Shown one piece after another: positions 24,954 through 35,659 of a stretch of DNA of 64,000 nt. The DNA comes from Streptomyces natalensis ATCC 27448 (GTDB lineage Bacteria > Actinomycetota > Actinomycetes > Streptomycetales > Streptomycetaceae). A program made the translations under genes and the position numbers. The number at the start of each line of letters is the position of its first letter. Position 1 is the stretch's first letter. The stretch spans positions 620,001 through 684,000 of the forward strand of contig NZ_JRKI01000061.1 in NCBI RefSeq assembly GCF_000935125.1, written 5' to 3'. Below the pieces are notes generated by a model, which had not been told where the DNA came from, did no database searches, and worked only from the letters and a program-made list of their open reading frames with translations.

Positions 24954-26162
24954 ATGGCTGTCTCAACGTCTGCGGAAGCGCCGATCCCCGTCGGCGAGGT
25001 CTCCCGGCTCATCGGCGGGTGGATCGACCGCCTCGGCGCCGTCTGGGTCGAGGGTCAGATCACCCAGCTCTCGCGGCGGCCCGGCGCGGGGGTGGTGTTC
25101 CTGACGCTGCGCGACCCCTCGTACGACATCTCGCTGAGCGTGACGTGCTACCGCCAGGTCTTCGACAAGGTGGCCGACGTCATCAGCGAGGGCGCCCGGG
25201 TGGTGGTGCACGCCAAACCGGAGTGGTACGCGCCGCGGGGCCAGCTGTCGCTGCGGGCCGCCGAGATCAGACCGGTGGGGGTGGGTGAACTCCTCGCCCG
25301 GCTGGAGCAGTTGAAGAAGTCGCTGGCCGCGGAGGGCCTGTTCGCGGCCGACCGCAAGCGGCCGCTGCCCTTCCTCCCGCAGCTGATCGGGCTGGTCTGC
25401 GGCCGGGCCAGCGCCGCCGAGCGCGACGTCCTGGAGAACGCCCGGCACCGCTGGCCCGCCGTCCGCTTCGAGGTGCGCAACGTCCCCGTCCAGGGGGTGC
25501 ATGCCGTGCCGAAGGTGATCGAGGCGGTCCAGGAGCTCGATGCGCTGCCCGAGGTGGACGTGATCATCGTGGCGCGGGGCGGCGGCAGCGTGGAGGATCT
25601 GCTGCCGTTCTCCGACGAGCAGCTCGTACGGGCCGTGAGCGCGGCCCGCACCCCGGTCGTCTCCGCCATCGGCCATGAGCCGGACAGCCCGCTGCTGGAT
25701 CTGGTCGCCGATCTGCGGGCCTCCACTCCCACGGACGCGGCGAAGAAGGTCGTCCCGGACGTGGGCGAGGAGCTGACCCGGGTCCGTCAGCTGCGGCAGC
25801 GCGCCTATCGCGCGGTCAGCGGCTTCGTCGAACGGGAGGAGCGGGGGCTGGCGGCGGCGCTGCACCGGCCCTGTATAGAGCGGCCGCACCGCATGGTGGA
25901 GGAGCGCGAGGAGCAGATCACCGCCCTCCTGGAGCGCGGCCGGCGCACCCTCGGCCATCTGCTGGACCGCGCCGACTCGGAGCTGACGCACACCCTGGCC
26001 CGGGTGGTCGCGCTCTCCCCCAAGGCGACGCTGGAGCGCGGCTATGCGGTGCTCCAGAGGGCCGACGGGACGGCCGTGCGCTCACCGGACGAAGTGGCCG
26101 CGGACGAGGCGCTGCGGGCCCGGGTGGCCGAGGGCGACTTCGGGGTCCGGGTGGAGGCGTAG
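24954..26162 (+). CDS. xseA: Exodeoxyribonuclease VII large subunit
   Basis: A 402-aa catalytic subunit of exonuclease VII, which degrades single-stranded DNA in repair. Seen: the N-terminal OB fold (IGGWIDRLGAVWVEGQITQL, LSVTCYRQVFDKV, WYAPRGQLSLRAAEIRPVG), the catalytic core (IGLVCGRASAAERDVLENA, VDVIIVARGGGSVEDLLPF, VVSAIGHEPDSPLLDLVAD) and a long helical region ending SPKATLERGYAVLQR. IGHEPDSPL is the actinobacterial variant of the usual GHE-D-T. It is followed by xseB after about 110 bases. Confidence 0.95.
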   Translation: MAVSTSAEAPIPVGEVSRLIGGWIDRLGAVWVEGQITQLSRRPGAGVVFLTLRDPSYDISLSVTCYRQVFDKVADVISEGARVVVHAKPEWYAPRGQLSLRAAEIRPVGVGELLARLEQLKKSLAAEGLFAADRKRPLPFLPQLIGLVCGRASAAERDVLENARHRWPAVRFEVRNVPVQGVHAVPKVIEAVQELDALPEVDVIIVARGGGSVEDLLPFSDEQLVRAVSAARTPVVSAIGHEPDSPLLDLVADLRASTPTDAAKKVVPDVGEELTRVRQLRQRAYRAVSGFVEREERGLAAALHRPCIERPHRMVEEREEQITALLERGRRTLGHLLDRADSELTHTLARVVALSPKATLERGYAVLQRADGTAVRSPDEVAADEALRARVAEGDFGVRVEA

Positions 26163-26273
26163 CGCGGGCCCGGCACCGCCCGGCACACGTACCGCACAGC
26201 ACACGTACCGCAGGCACCGCTCGCACCGGCCCGGTGCGGCAGACCGACTCATAGGGTGGGAGACGAGGAAGAC

Positions 26274-26588
26274 ATGGCGAAGGCGAAAACCGAGGACATG
26301 ACGGACGACATCACCGGCGGCAGCACGGGCGAGGCGGCGGACGGCGCGACGGACGCCGGGCAGGGGGCGGCGGCCGAGCCCGAGGTGGCGTCCGTCCTCG
26401 GCTACGAGCAGGCGCGGGACGAGCTGATCGAGGTCGTCCGCAGCCTGGAGGCGGGCGGCACCACGCTGGAGGAGTCGCTGGCGCTGTGGGAGCGCGGCGA
26501 GGAGCTGGCCAAGGTCTGCCGCCACTGGCTGGAGGGTGCGCGGGCCCGGCTGGACGCGGCGCTGGCGGAGGAGTCCGGGGAGTCCTGA
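26274..26588 (+). CDS. xseB: Exodeoxyribonuclease VII small subunit
   Basis: A 104-aa protein. The XseB core is LGYEQARDELIEVVRSLEAG, then TLEESLALWERGEELAKVC, a two-helix hairpin that packs in copies on the XseA helices. The first 40 residues are an acidic/Gly-rich extension (KTEDMTDDITGGSTGEAAD) not needed by the family. The ATG at 26274 is preferred since GAGGAAG precedes it; a GTG at 26256 is in frame. It is downstream of xseA on the same strand. Confidence 0.92.
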   Translation: MAKAKTEDMTDDITGGSTGEAADGATDAGQGAAAEPEVASVLGYEQARDELIEVVRSLEAGGTTLEESLALWERGEELAKVCRHWLEGARARLDAALAEESGES

Positions 26589-26666
26589 GGCGGGACCGGC
26601 GCCACGTTCCGCGCGAGCCCGTCAAGCGACGCCATGTGAACCCCGTCACAACCTCCACGAATTTAG

Positions 26667-26694
26667 TTGAAAGTTAACATATCTCCTTTACAGT
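26667..26694 (+). promoter_or_regulatory. Promoter of the nitroreductase gene with heptamer direct repeat
   Basis: TTGAAA (26667-26672) and TACAGT (26689-26694) are 16 bases apart, in an AT-rich island unlike the flanks. The -35 overlaps two adjacent 7-mers, AGTTGAA and AGTTAAC (26666-26679; the first ends where the second begins), a likely regulator site. Confidence 0.5.
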
Positions 26695-26741
26695 GGTATC
26701 CGTTGACCTGAAAACCCAGCCGACCCCACCGAGGTGCCCTT

Positions 26742-27335
26742 ATGACTCTCGCCCTTGACGCCGCCGCTCAGGACCTCCTGTTCCGCGAGGCCCGGACCGC
26801 CAATACGTTCACGGACGAGCCGGTCACCGACGAGCAGGTCCAGGCGATCTACGACCTGGTGAAGTACGCCCCGACCGCCTTCAACCAGTCGCCGCTGCGG
26901 ATCACCCTGGTCCGTTCCGAGGAGGCCCGTCGGCGCCTGGTCACCCACGCCATGGGCGCCAACGGCCCCAAGACGCTGAGCGCGCCGCTGACCCTGGTCC
27001 TCTCCGTCGACCTGGACTTCCACGAGAAGCTTCCGCACCTCTTCCCGGCCATGCCCGGGGTCAAGGACGCCTTCTTCTCCGAGGCCGCCGCCCGCGAGGC
27101 CGCAGGCACGCAGAACGCCACCCTCCAGGCCGGTTACCTCATCGTCGGCATCCGCGCCGCCGGGCTGGCCGCCGGCCCGATGACCGGCTTCGACTTCACC
27201 GGCGTCGACAAGGAGTTCTTCGGCGACGGCAAGCAGAAGTCCTTCCTGGTCGTCAACGTCGGCAAGCCGGGCCCGGACGCCTTCTACCCGCGCTCCCCGC
27301 GCCTGGCCTTCGACGAGGCCGCCACCACGGTCTGA
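26742..27335 (+). CDS. Nitroreductase family protein (malonic semialdehyde reductase RutE-like)
   Basis: A 197-aa FMN-dependent oxidoreductase. Seen: REARTANTFTDEPVTDEQ at the N-terminus, the FMN-binding YAPTAFNQSPLRITLVRSEE, the central NATLQAGYLIVGIRAAGLAAGPMTGFD and the closing FLVVNVGKPG. These fit the HadB/RutE subgroup of small nitroreductases, which reduce 3-oxopropanoate-like aldehydes, but no other rut gene is near. Physiological role is therefore open. A well-formed AT-rich promoter with a direct heptamer repeat lies upstream and a 16-bp-stem hairpin follows. Confidence 0.88.
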   Translation: MTLALDAAAQDLLFREARTANTFTDEPVTDEQVQAIYDLVKYAPTAFNQSPLRITLVRSEEARRRLVTHAMGANGPKTLSAPLTLVLSVDLDFHEKLPHLFPAMPGVKDAFFSEAAAREAAGTQNATLQAGYLIVGIRAAGLAAGPMTGFDFTGVDKEFFGDGKQKSFLVVNVGKPGPDAFYPRSPRLAFDEAATTV

Positions 27336-27351
27336 GCCGGGCACCCGGCCG

Positions 27352-27394
27352 ACGACGAGGCCGCCGCGCCCTCCCGGTGCGGCGGCCTCGTCGT
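27352..27394. terminator. Bidirectional-type terminator hairpin
   Basis: A perfect 16-bp stem, ACGACGAGGCCGCCGC and its complement, with an 11-base loop, between the nitroreductase stop and the convergent DUF4245 gene. Confidence 0.85.
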
Positions 27395-27468
27395 TACGCT
27401 CGTCGTTACGCGCTCGTCGTCACGGCCTCGGCGTTACGGGCGGCCTCTCGACCCCGCCCCGCAGGCGC

Positions 27469-28005
27469 TCAGCCCTTCTTCGCCACCAGGGCGGCGGCCA
27501 GATCCGCCAGCCGCCCGTACGGCGCGGTCCCCGTGATCACCGTGGTCACACCGGGCTCCGTGCGTACCAGGGCGCGGTAGGTGTCCCCCTGGTACCGGTC
27601 CCACTTCTTGCTGCCGACGGCCTGCTCGCCCTGGACCTTGCCGGCGCCCAGCGTGACGTCCTGGATGAACTTGCGGGCCGGCGCATCGCTCTGCTCGATG
27701 GACGCGTACTGCCGCTCCGGGTCCAGCATGCCCAGATGCCAGGCGCCGCCCTTGCCGTCCTCGCTCGCGCGGTACGAGACCGAGGTGGCGCGCCAGGTCT
27801 TCGGCAGACCCTCGGGAGCGGCGACCGCGTAGGGCGCGGCCCGCCGGGCGGTGGCGACCTCGACCCGGTAGTCGACCGTCTTGACCGCGTTCTGCTGAGC
27901 GGTCTGGCTGTCGTCGTGCGGAATGAAGAAATACACCGCCGCGACCACGACGCCGATCACCGCCAGCGACAGGATCATGTCCCGCACCGTTTGCCTGCCT
28001 CGCAT
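27469..28005 (-). CDS. DUF4245 membrane-anchored protein
   Basis: A 178-aa protein with one N-terminal transmembrane helix (DMILSLAVIGVVVAAVYFFIP) and a predicted extracytoplasmic domain containing YRVEVATARRAAPYAVAAPEG, ASVSYRAS-like and WHLGMLDPERQYASIEQSD segments, typical of DUF4245 in actinobacteria. The ATG at 28005 has GGAGGT about 8 bases upstream. It is divergent from glpX, its usual neighbour in Streptomyces. Function not known. Confidence 0.88.
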   Translation of the reverse strand: MRGRQTVRDMILSLAVIGVVVAAVYFFIPHDDSQTAQQNAVKTVDYRVEVATARRAAPYAVAAPEGLPKTWRATSVSYRASEDGKGGAWHLGMLDPERQYASIEQSDAPARKFIQDVTLGAGKVQGEQAVGSKKWDRYQGDTYRALVRTEPGVTTVITGTAPYGRLADLAAALVAKKG

Positions 28006-28209
28006 ACCTGCCACCTCCCTATGGTCCCCCATGGCCGAAACGATCCGGACAGGCCCCCCGGTCTCGGCCACGACCAGCGCAAACACGGCACGGCGGGCGC
28101 TCTTGACGCTGCTCATGCGTAGGGCCCTCTGCTCATTTTGGCGACCTACGGATAAGGTCGGTATCACCCTCATCCTTCACGGCCGTCGCCGTACAGAAAG
28201 GTGCGCTCG

Positions 28210-29241
28210 ATGACCGAGCATCATCTCCCGTCCCAACTCGAGGTCAGCCCCGAGGCCCCGGACCGCAACCTCGCCCTGGAGCTCGTCCGGGTCACCGAGG
28301 CCGGTGCCATGGCGTCGGGCCGCTGGGTGGGCCGAGGTGACAAGAACGGCGCGGACGGCGCGGCGGTCAAGGCCATGCGCGCCCTGATCCACACCGTCTC
28401 GATGAACGGCGTCGTGGTCATCGGGGAGGGCGAGAAGGACAACGCCCCGATGCTCTACAACGGCGAGCGCGTCGGCGACGGCACCGGCCCGGAGTGCGAT
28501 GTGGCCGTGGACCCGGTGGACGGGACGACGCTGACCGCCAAGGGCATGGCCAACGCGGTCTCCGTGATGGCGGTCGCCGAGCGCGGCTCGATGTTCGATC
28601 CGTCCGCGGTCTTCTACATGGACAAGCTCGCCACCGGCCCTGAGGCGGCGGACTTCGTCGACATCACGGCCCCGGTGGCGGTGAACATCAAGCGGATCGC
28701 CAAGGCGAAGAAGTCCGCGGTGGAGGACGTCACCGTCGTCATCCTGGACCGGCCCCGCCACGACGGCCTGGTCAAGGAGGTCCGCGAGGCCGGCGCCCGG
28801 ATCAAGTTCATCGCCGACGGCGACGTCGCCGGCGCGATCATGGCGGCCCGCGAGGGCACCGGCGTCGATCTGCTGCTCGGCATCGGCGGTACGCCCGAGG
28901 GCATCATCGCGGCCTGCGCGCTGAAGTGTCTGGGCGGCTCCTTCCAGGGCAAGCTGTGGCCCAAGGACGACGAGGAGCGCCAGCGCGCGCTCGACGCCGG
29001 CCACGACCTCGACAAGGTCCTCCACATCGACGACCTGGTCCGCGGCGACAACGTCTTCTTCGTCGCCACCGGCATCACCGACGGCGAGCTGCTGCGCGGC
29101 GTCCGCTACCGCGCCGAGACCGCCTACACCCAGTCCCTGGTGATGCGCTCCAAGTCCGGCACCATCCGCCAGATCGACTCCCAGCACCGCCTGGCGAAGC
29201 TGCGCGCGTACAGCTCGGTCGACTTCGAGCGCCCCAGCTAG
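28210..29241 (+). CDS. glpX: Class II fructose-1,6-bisphosphatase
   Basis: A 343-aa gluconeogenic phosphatase (fructose 1,6-bisphosphate to fructose 6-phosphate). Seen: VVIGEGEKDNAPMLYNGE and DVAVDPVDGTTLTAKGM, the metal-binding motifs of lithium-sensitive phosphatases, and the GlpX-specific LLLGIGGTPEGIIAACALKC. The ATG at 28210 (MTEHHLPSQ) is used; AGAAAGG stands upstream. A terminator with an 18-bp stem follows the stop. No class I enzyme is visible in the window. Confidence 0.95.
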   Translation: MTEHHLPSQLEVSPEAPDRNLALELVRVTEAGAMASGRWVGRGDKNGADGAAVKAMRALIHTVSMNGVVVIGEGEKDNAPMLYNGERVGDGTGPECDVAVDPVDGTTLTAKGMANAVSVMAVAERGSMFDPSAVFYMDKLATGPEAADFVDITAPVAVNIKRIAKAKKSAVEDVTVVILDRPRHDGLVKEVREAGARIKFIADGDVAGAIMAAREGTGVDLLLGIGGTPEGIIAACALKCLGGSFQGKLWPKDDEERQRALDAGHDLDKVLHIDDLVRGDNVFFVATGITDGELLRGVRYRAETAYTQSLVMRSKSGTIRQIDSQHRLAKLRAYSSVDFERPS

Positions 29242-29256
29242 CGCCCTGCACCAACG

Positions 29257-29303
29257 CTTCGCCCCCGCCGGAGGTCCCGAAAGATCCTCCGGCGGGGGCG
29301 AAG
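29257..29303. terminator. Terminator between glpX and the wbl gene
   Basis: A perfect 18-bp stem, CTTCGCCCCCGCCGGAGG and its complement, with an 11-base loop. It lies between convergent genes and can serve both. Confidence 0.88.
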
Positions 29304-29415
29304 TGCGTACGGATACCAGGGTGTTGCGGTTGGTGCGGGCGTTGCGGGTACGCGTACGGGGCGGTGCCTACGAGCCGAAGCCGCTCATCCCGTGCCGGTC
29401 GCGTCTGCCGCGGGC

Positions 29416-29778
29416 TCAGCCCGCCGCCGGCATCCGGGCCGCGCGCTGGAGATCGGCTTCGCGGCGCCGACGGCGGGCCAGGACGACCCGTCGCTCGGCG
29501 GCCGTCAGCCCGCCCCAGACGCCGTACGGCTCCGGCTGGAGCAGTGCGTGCTCCCGGCACTCGACCATCACGGGACAGCGGGCGCAGACCCGCTTCGCGG
29601 CTTCCTCCCTGGCCAGCCGCGCGGCGGTCGGCTCCTTGGACGGGGCGAAGAACAGCCCGGCTTCATCCCGGCGGCACACCGCCTCCGAATGCCAGGGACC
29701 GGCCTCGTCGCGAGCATCGGGCACTCGCTGAGGCGGAACGACAACGGCATCCTGCAGGGGCTGATGCGGTAGCAGCAC
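29416..29778 (-). CDS. wblI: WhiB-like iron-sulfur transcription regulator
   Basis: A 120-aa WhiB-family protein. The four cluster cysteines lie in SEAVCRRDEAGLFF and RVCARCPVMVECREHAL (C...CxxCxxxxxC), followed by the GVWGGLTAAERR turn that defines the family and a basic C-terminus (ARRRRREADLQRAAR) for DNA contact. Wbl proteins bind the principal sigma factor. The position next to glpX matches wblI in S. coelicolor from memory, hence the symbol. Start choice (ATG 29778) is not well supported by a ribosome site. Confidence 0.85.
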   Translation of the reverse strand: MLLPHQPLQDAVVVPPQRVPDARDEAGPWHSEAVCRRDEAGLFFAPSKEPTAARLAREEAAKRVCARCPVMVECREHALLQPEPYGVWGGLTAAERRVVLARRRRREADLQRAARMPAAG

Positions 29779-29981
29779 GGTCTACTCCTGACGACGGCTT
29801 CGGCGAAGAATTCACCCTTGCCCGCCTCGCTGCGCACGGCTTTTCGCACCCCGCAGCCGTACGAGAGACGATGCACCAGCCCTACCCGCTGTACGCACTC
29901 TTATGCACACCGTGGCGATCGTGCGGAAAGCAGAAAAGCACAACACGGGTTCGCGGGCCCGCGCCGGCCCATCGGAGGGGC

Positions 29982-30869
29982 CTAGCGGAACCGGCCCTCC
30001 CGGCGCTCGCGCCGTTCGGCCCGCCGCCGCTCATGACGCTCCAGCCGCTCCTCCAGCATCCGGCCGTGCCGCTCCAGCCGCTCCTCGATGTGCCGCTCAT
30101 ACTTCTCGCGCCGCTCGCCCGAGGGCCGCTCGTGCCGGTCCAGCCGGTCCTCGCGCAGCCGGTCGCGCAGATCCCGGATCCAGGCGCCCCGCTTCGGCTT
30201 GGCCTCCACGCTTCCCAGCACCGCATAGCCGTTGACCTGCACCTGCGGGGCGTTGTCGTCGTCCGCCTCGTGCGTCTCGATCTCGAAGGCGCCCAGCACG
30301 CCGGAGCCGCTGCTGCGCAACGTCACATTCTCCGGAACGCGGATCTCCACGCTGCCGAGGAGGGAGGTGGCATTGATGGTCACCTGCTGCTGCGGAAAGA
30401 CCGCCTCGGTCAGATCGATCTCCACGCTGCCGAAGATCGCGACGGCGTTGATCCGCGCGGGAACCCGCCACCGCCCCTTGCGGGTCGAGGCGCTGAAGAT
30501 CGCCACCAGGTTCTGGTCCGGTATGGGGGCGGCGGGCCCGTATTCGTACGCCCCGGCCGAAGGCGTCGTACGGGCGCCGTCGGCCGGGGCGGGCAGATCC
30601 CGCAGTACGGGCTCCAGCTCGCCCATGGTCTTGGCCCGGTAGACCACGTCGATCCGCTCGGCGTGCTCCTCCGGGTCCAGCCGGCCCTCGGCCAGCGCCT
30701 CGCGCAGGATCGCCGCGACCCGGTCGCGGTCCGCGTCGGAGGCCCGGATGTCCGCGTCGGCGGTCGGGGCGGGGGCAGGCTTGGCCGCCGGGGCGGGCTT
30801 GGTCAGCTTCACCGGCTCGGCGGGCCGTGAGCCCCTGTCGTCTGCTGCTGCGTCATCCTGTGCGTCCAC
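29982..30869 (-). CDS. DUF1707 and cell-wall-active-antibiotic-response-like domain protein
   Basis: A 295-aa protein. The DUF1707 domain (IRASDADRDRVAAILREALA, then GRLDPEEHAERIDVVYRAKT, about 45-95) is followed by a beta-rich region with repeats of the type VAIFGSVEIDLTEA / TSLLGSVEIRVPENV / YAVLGSVEAKPKRG, as in the LiaF/DUF2154 family. The end is a charged coil of Arg/Glu (RHERRRAERRERREG). No transmembrane segment is clear. LiaF relatives act in envelope stress sensing; a similar role is only inferred. Confidence 0.85.
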   Translation of the reverse strand: MDAQDDAAADDRGSRPAEPVKLTKPAPAAKPAPAPTADADIRASDADRDRVAAILREALAEGRLDPEEHAERIDVVYRAKTMGELEPVLRDLPAPADGARTTPSAGAYEYGPAAPIPDQNLVAIFSASTRKGRWRVPARINAVAIFGSVEIDLTEAVFPQQQVTINATSLLGSVEIRVPENVTLRSSGSGVLGAFEIETHEADDDNAPQVQVNGYAVLGSVEAKPKRGAWIRDLRDRLREDRLDRHERPSGERREKYERHIEERLERHGRMLEERLERHERRRAERRERREGRFR

Positions 30870-31045
30870 CTGTGCAGCGTAGCGAAACGCGATAGATCGC
30901 GACTACCTTTTGCGCAATTCGAACGGAGCCGCCCGGCGGCTACTGAGCCCTACCTCACAACCACCCCCGTGCGTCGGGGTTCTACGCTGTTGGGGCGCTG
31001 CCGTAGATGCCAGCCGGACCCCTCCGAGTAAGGAATTATCTCGAA

Positions 31046-32719
<1,674 letters not shown>

Positions 32720-32740
32720 CCCGCGGCACTCGTCCGCAGG

Positions 32741-32783
32741 GCGAACGGCCACCTCTCGCATCAAGCGGGCGGTGGCCGTTCGC
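32741..32783 (+). terminator. Terminator after class I fumarase
   Basis: A perfect 13-bp stem, GCGAACGGCCACC and its complement, with a 17-base loop, 20 bases after the stop. The rest of the 360-base spacer up to 33078 holds only a 26-codon ATG frame at 32847-32927 of uncertain value. Confidence 0.7.
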
Positions 32784-33078
32784 ATATGACGGCCCGTCAT
32801 CCGGCATGACGTCAGGCCGGGAAACCCGGACCAGACGAAGATCGCCATGTACCGGACGATAGTGCAGAAGGAGTACCGGCAGGCCGAGGCGCTCAAGGAG
32901 GATTACCACAAGTGCAAGAGGGCCTGAGCTCCGGCCGACGTACGGCGCTGCCGCTGACCGGTGACGCCCGAGGGCCCGGCTCCGCCCCGGAGCCGGGCCC
33001 TCACCCGTACGTACGCCGATCGGCGAGCCGATGCCCGTATCCGGGAACAGAATCGCGGGCTCGGGTACTGAAACAGGT

Positions 33079-34527
33079 ATGAGCGAAAACAGCGCACACG
33101 ACGGGTTCGGCGGCGGGAGCGACGCGTTCGGCGAGGCCGAGGGGTTCCGTATCGAGCACGACTCCATGGGGGAGGTCCGGGTGCCCGCGCGGGCGAAATG
33201 GCGGGCGCAGACGCAGCGGGCGGTGGAGAACTTCCCGATTTCGGGGCAGCGGCTGGAGCGGGCGCACATCGAGGCGCTGGCGCGGATCAAGGCGGCGGCG
33301 GCGAAGGTGAATGCCGAGCTGGGGGTGCTCGACGGGGACATCGCGACGGCCATTCAGGAGGCGGCCGCGGAGGTGGCGGCGGGGCGCTGGGATGCGCATT
33401 TCCCCGTCGATGTGTTCCAGACCGGGTCGGGGACGTCGTCCAACATGAACGCCAACGAGGTCATTGCGACGCTGGCGACCGAACGGCTGGGCGGCGGCCG
33501 GGAAGTGCATCCCAACGATCACGTCAATGCCAGTCAGTCGTCGAACGATGTGTTTCCGTCGTCGATTCATATTGCGGCGACGGCGGCCGTGCTGCGCGAT
33601 CTGATTCCGGCGCTGGAGCATCTGGCGGTGGCGCTGGAGCGCAAATCGGTGGAGTTCGAGAAGGTGGTGAAGGCGGGCCGGACGCATTTGATGGATGCCA
33701 CGCCGGTCACGCTGGGGCAGGAATTCGGGGGGTATGCGGCGCAGGTCCGGTACGGGGTCGAGCGGCTGCGGGCGTCCGTGCCGCGGCTGGCGGAGCTGCC
33801 GCTGGGCGGTACGGCGGTAGGGACGGGGATCAACACCCCGCCGGGATTCCCGGTCGCGGTGCTTGCGGAGGTGGCGCTGGCCACGGGACTTCCGTTGACC
33901 GAGGCGCGTAATCACTTCGAGGCGCAGGGGGCCCGGGACGGCATCGTCGAGATCAGCGGGCAGCTGCGGACCATCGGGGTCGGGCTGACGAAAATCGCCA
34001 ACGATCTGCGGTGGATGGCGTCGGGTCCGCGGACGGGGCTGGCGGAGATTGCGCTGCCGGATTTGCAGCCGGGGTCGTCGATCATGCCGGGGAAGGTGAA
34101 TCCGGTGATTCCCGAGGCGGTCTTGATGGTTGCGGCACAGGTCACCGGCAATGACGCGACGGTGGCGGCGGCGGGTGCGGCCGGCAATTTCGAGCTGAAT
34201 GTGATGCTTCCGGTGATGGCTCGGAATGTACTGGAGTCGGTGCGGCTGGTGGCGAATGTGGCGCGGCTGCTCGCGGACCGGACGGTGGACGGGATCACGG
34301 CCCATACGGAACGGGCCCGGGAGTATGCGGAGTCGTCGCCGTCGGTGGTCACACCGCTCAACAAGTACCTCGGCTACGAGGAGGCGGCGAAGGTCGCGAA
34401 GAAGTCCCTCGCCGAGCGGAAGACGATTCGCCAGGTGGTGATCGAGGAGGGGTATGTGGAGCGCGGGGTGCTGAGCGAGGAGCAGTTGGATGCGGCGCTG
34501 GATGTGCTGCGGATGACGCACCCGTAG
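33079..34527 (+). CDS. fumC: Class II fumarate hydratase
   Basis: A 482-aa oxygen-stable fumarase of the aspartase/fumarase superfamily. Seen: FQTGSGTSSNMNANEVIA, HPNDHVNASQSSNDVFPS, GRTHLMDATPVTLGQE (catalytic region), and the superfamily signature GSSIMPGKVNPVIPEA. The ATG at 33079 (MSENSAHDGFG) is chosen over the frame's earlier start. With the class I enzyme upstream, the cell has an iron-dependent and an iron-free version side by side. The last codons begin a 34-bp tandem repeat. Confidence 0.95.
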   Translation: MSENSAHDGFGGGSDAFGEAEGFRIEHDSMGEVRVPARAKWRAQTQRAVENFPISGQRLERAHIEALARIKAAAAKVNAELGVLDGDIATAIQEAAAEVAAGRWDAHFPVDVFQTGSGTSSNMNANEVIATLATERLGGGREVHPNDHVNASQSSNDVFPSSIHIAATAAVLRDLIPALEHLAVALERKSVEFEKVVKAGRTHLMDATPVTLGQEFGGYAAQVRYGVERLRASVPRLAELPLGGTAVGTGINTPPGFPVAVLAEVALATGLPLTEARNHFEAQGARDGIVEISGQLRTIGVGLTKIANDLRWMASGPRTGLAEIALPDLQPGSSIMPGKVNPVIPEAVLMVAAQVTGNDATVAAAGAAGNFELNVMLPVMARNVLESVRLVANVARLLADRTVDGITAHTERAREYAESSPSVVTPLNKYLGYEEAAKVAKKSLAERKTIRQVVIEEGYVERGVLSEEQLDAALDVLRMTHP

Positions 34528-34610
34528 CGGCACCCTCGTCCTGCCGATGACGCACCCGTAACGGCGCCCTCGTCCTGCGGATGAGGCACCCGTAACGGCA
34601 CCCTCGTCCT
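34512..34610. repeat. 34-bp tandem repeat spanning the fumC stop codon
   Basis: Three copies (the last cut to 31 bases) starting GATGACGCACCCGTAGCGG. The first lies over the fumC end (R-M-T-H-P-stop); the next two follow it with a few substitutions. The coding end of fumC has thus been copied downstream. Confidence 0.88.
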
Positions 34611-34737
34611 CAACCCCCTCCTCCTCGGCACCCTCCCCTCGGCACGCCCGTCCCCGGCATCCCCGCCCTCCCCATCCGTCACATGCAGTGCGTCTCACAT
34701 CACGGCGCGCCGCACGCCGTGGTCCTAAGCTCTGGTC

Positions 34738-35478
34738 ATGACAGCGGACATGGTGGGGACGACGGAAGGCGAGACGGCTCGCGCGGGGGCACGGGGGCGG
34801 GCGGCGCGGTGGACGGCCGGGGAGCAGATTCTGTGGCGCTACCGGGACAACGCCGATCCGCGCCGCTTCCATATCGCCCGTCCGGTGACCGTCGTCCAGG
34901 ACACCGAGGATCTGCTGGCGGTGTGGATGGCGCCGGGGACCGCCGTGATCAAGCCGGTGCTCGCCGACGGCACCCCCGTGCACCGCGAGCCGCTGGCGAC
35001 CCGTTACACCAAGGCGCGCCGCACCTCCCGCGACCAGTGGTTCGGTACCGGTGTGCTGAAGCTGGCGCACCCGGGTGACCCCTGGTCCGTGTGGCTGTTC
35101 TGGGAACGGAACTGGCACTTCAAGAACTGGTACGTCAATTTGGAGGAACCGCGGCACCGTTGGAGCGGCGGGGTGGACTCCCAGGACCATTTTCTCGACA
35201 TCTGCGTCTATCCGGACCGGCACTGGGAGTGGCGGGACGAGGACGAGTTCGCACAGGCGCAGCGGGACGGGCTGATGAGCGACGCGCAGGTGGCCGAGGT
35301 GCGTTCGGCGGGGCGGGCGGCGATCGCCCGGATCGGGGCGTGGGGCAGCCCGTTCGCCGACGGCTGGGAGAATTGGCGGCCCGATCCGGGGTGGGCGGTG
35401 CCGCGGCTTCCGGAGAACTGGGACCGCCCCGCGGACCGTTTGCGCCCGTGCGGACGTAAAGGGACGCGGGGTGAGTGA
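34738..35478 (+). CDS. DUF402 domain protein
   Basis: A 246-aa protein with the DUF402 fold (FomD-like / ribonuclease G-associated). Seen: GEQILWRYRDNADPRRFHIARP, LLAVWMAPGTAVIKPVL, the core WFWER-like LFWERNWHFKNWYVNLEEP, SQDHFLDICVYPDRHWEWRDEDE and FADGWENWRPDPGW. DUF402 proteins bind divalent metal and hydrolyse nucleotide or phosphonate esters; the acidic DEDE cluster fits. TAAGCT lies 6 bases before the ATG at 34738, which suggests a leaderless transcript. Role unknown. Confidence 0.82.
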   Translation: MTADMVGTTEGETARAGARGRAARWTAGEQILWRYRDNADPRRFHIARPVTVVQDTEDLLAVWMAPGTAVIKPVLADGTPVHREPLATRYTKARRTSRDQWFGTGVLKLAHPGDPWSVWLFWERNWHFKNWYVNLEEPRHRWSGGVDSQDHFLDICVYPDRHWEWRDEDEFAQAQRDGLMSDAQVAEVRSAGRAAIARIGAWGSPFADGWENWRPDPGWAVPRLPENWDRPADRLRPCGRKGTRGE

Positions 35479-35659
35479 AGTGGGCGAAGGTGGAAAGACG
35501 CGCTTAAGGACACCGCCTTTTCTTGCGCGGGAAGAAGCCGGGCCGAGCCCCCTTGCTGTGCCGGGGGTCGGCAACCGTAGGATCGTCCTCCGCAAGGCTG
35601 CAGGCGCAACTCCAGAACGGGAAAACGAACTTGACCGCGGTCGCAGGAGGGGCAAGGTC

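Noticed and set aside
32847..32927. A 26-codon ATG frame (begins MYRTIVQKEY)
   Set aside because: The peptide looks natural and helical, but it is very short, lies after a terminator and has no clear ribosome site; it may be the tail of a lost gene.
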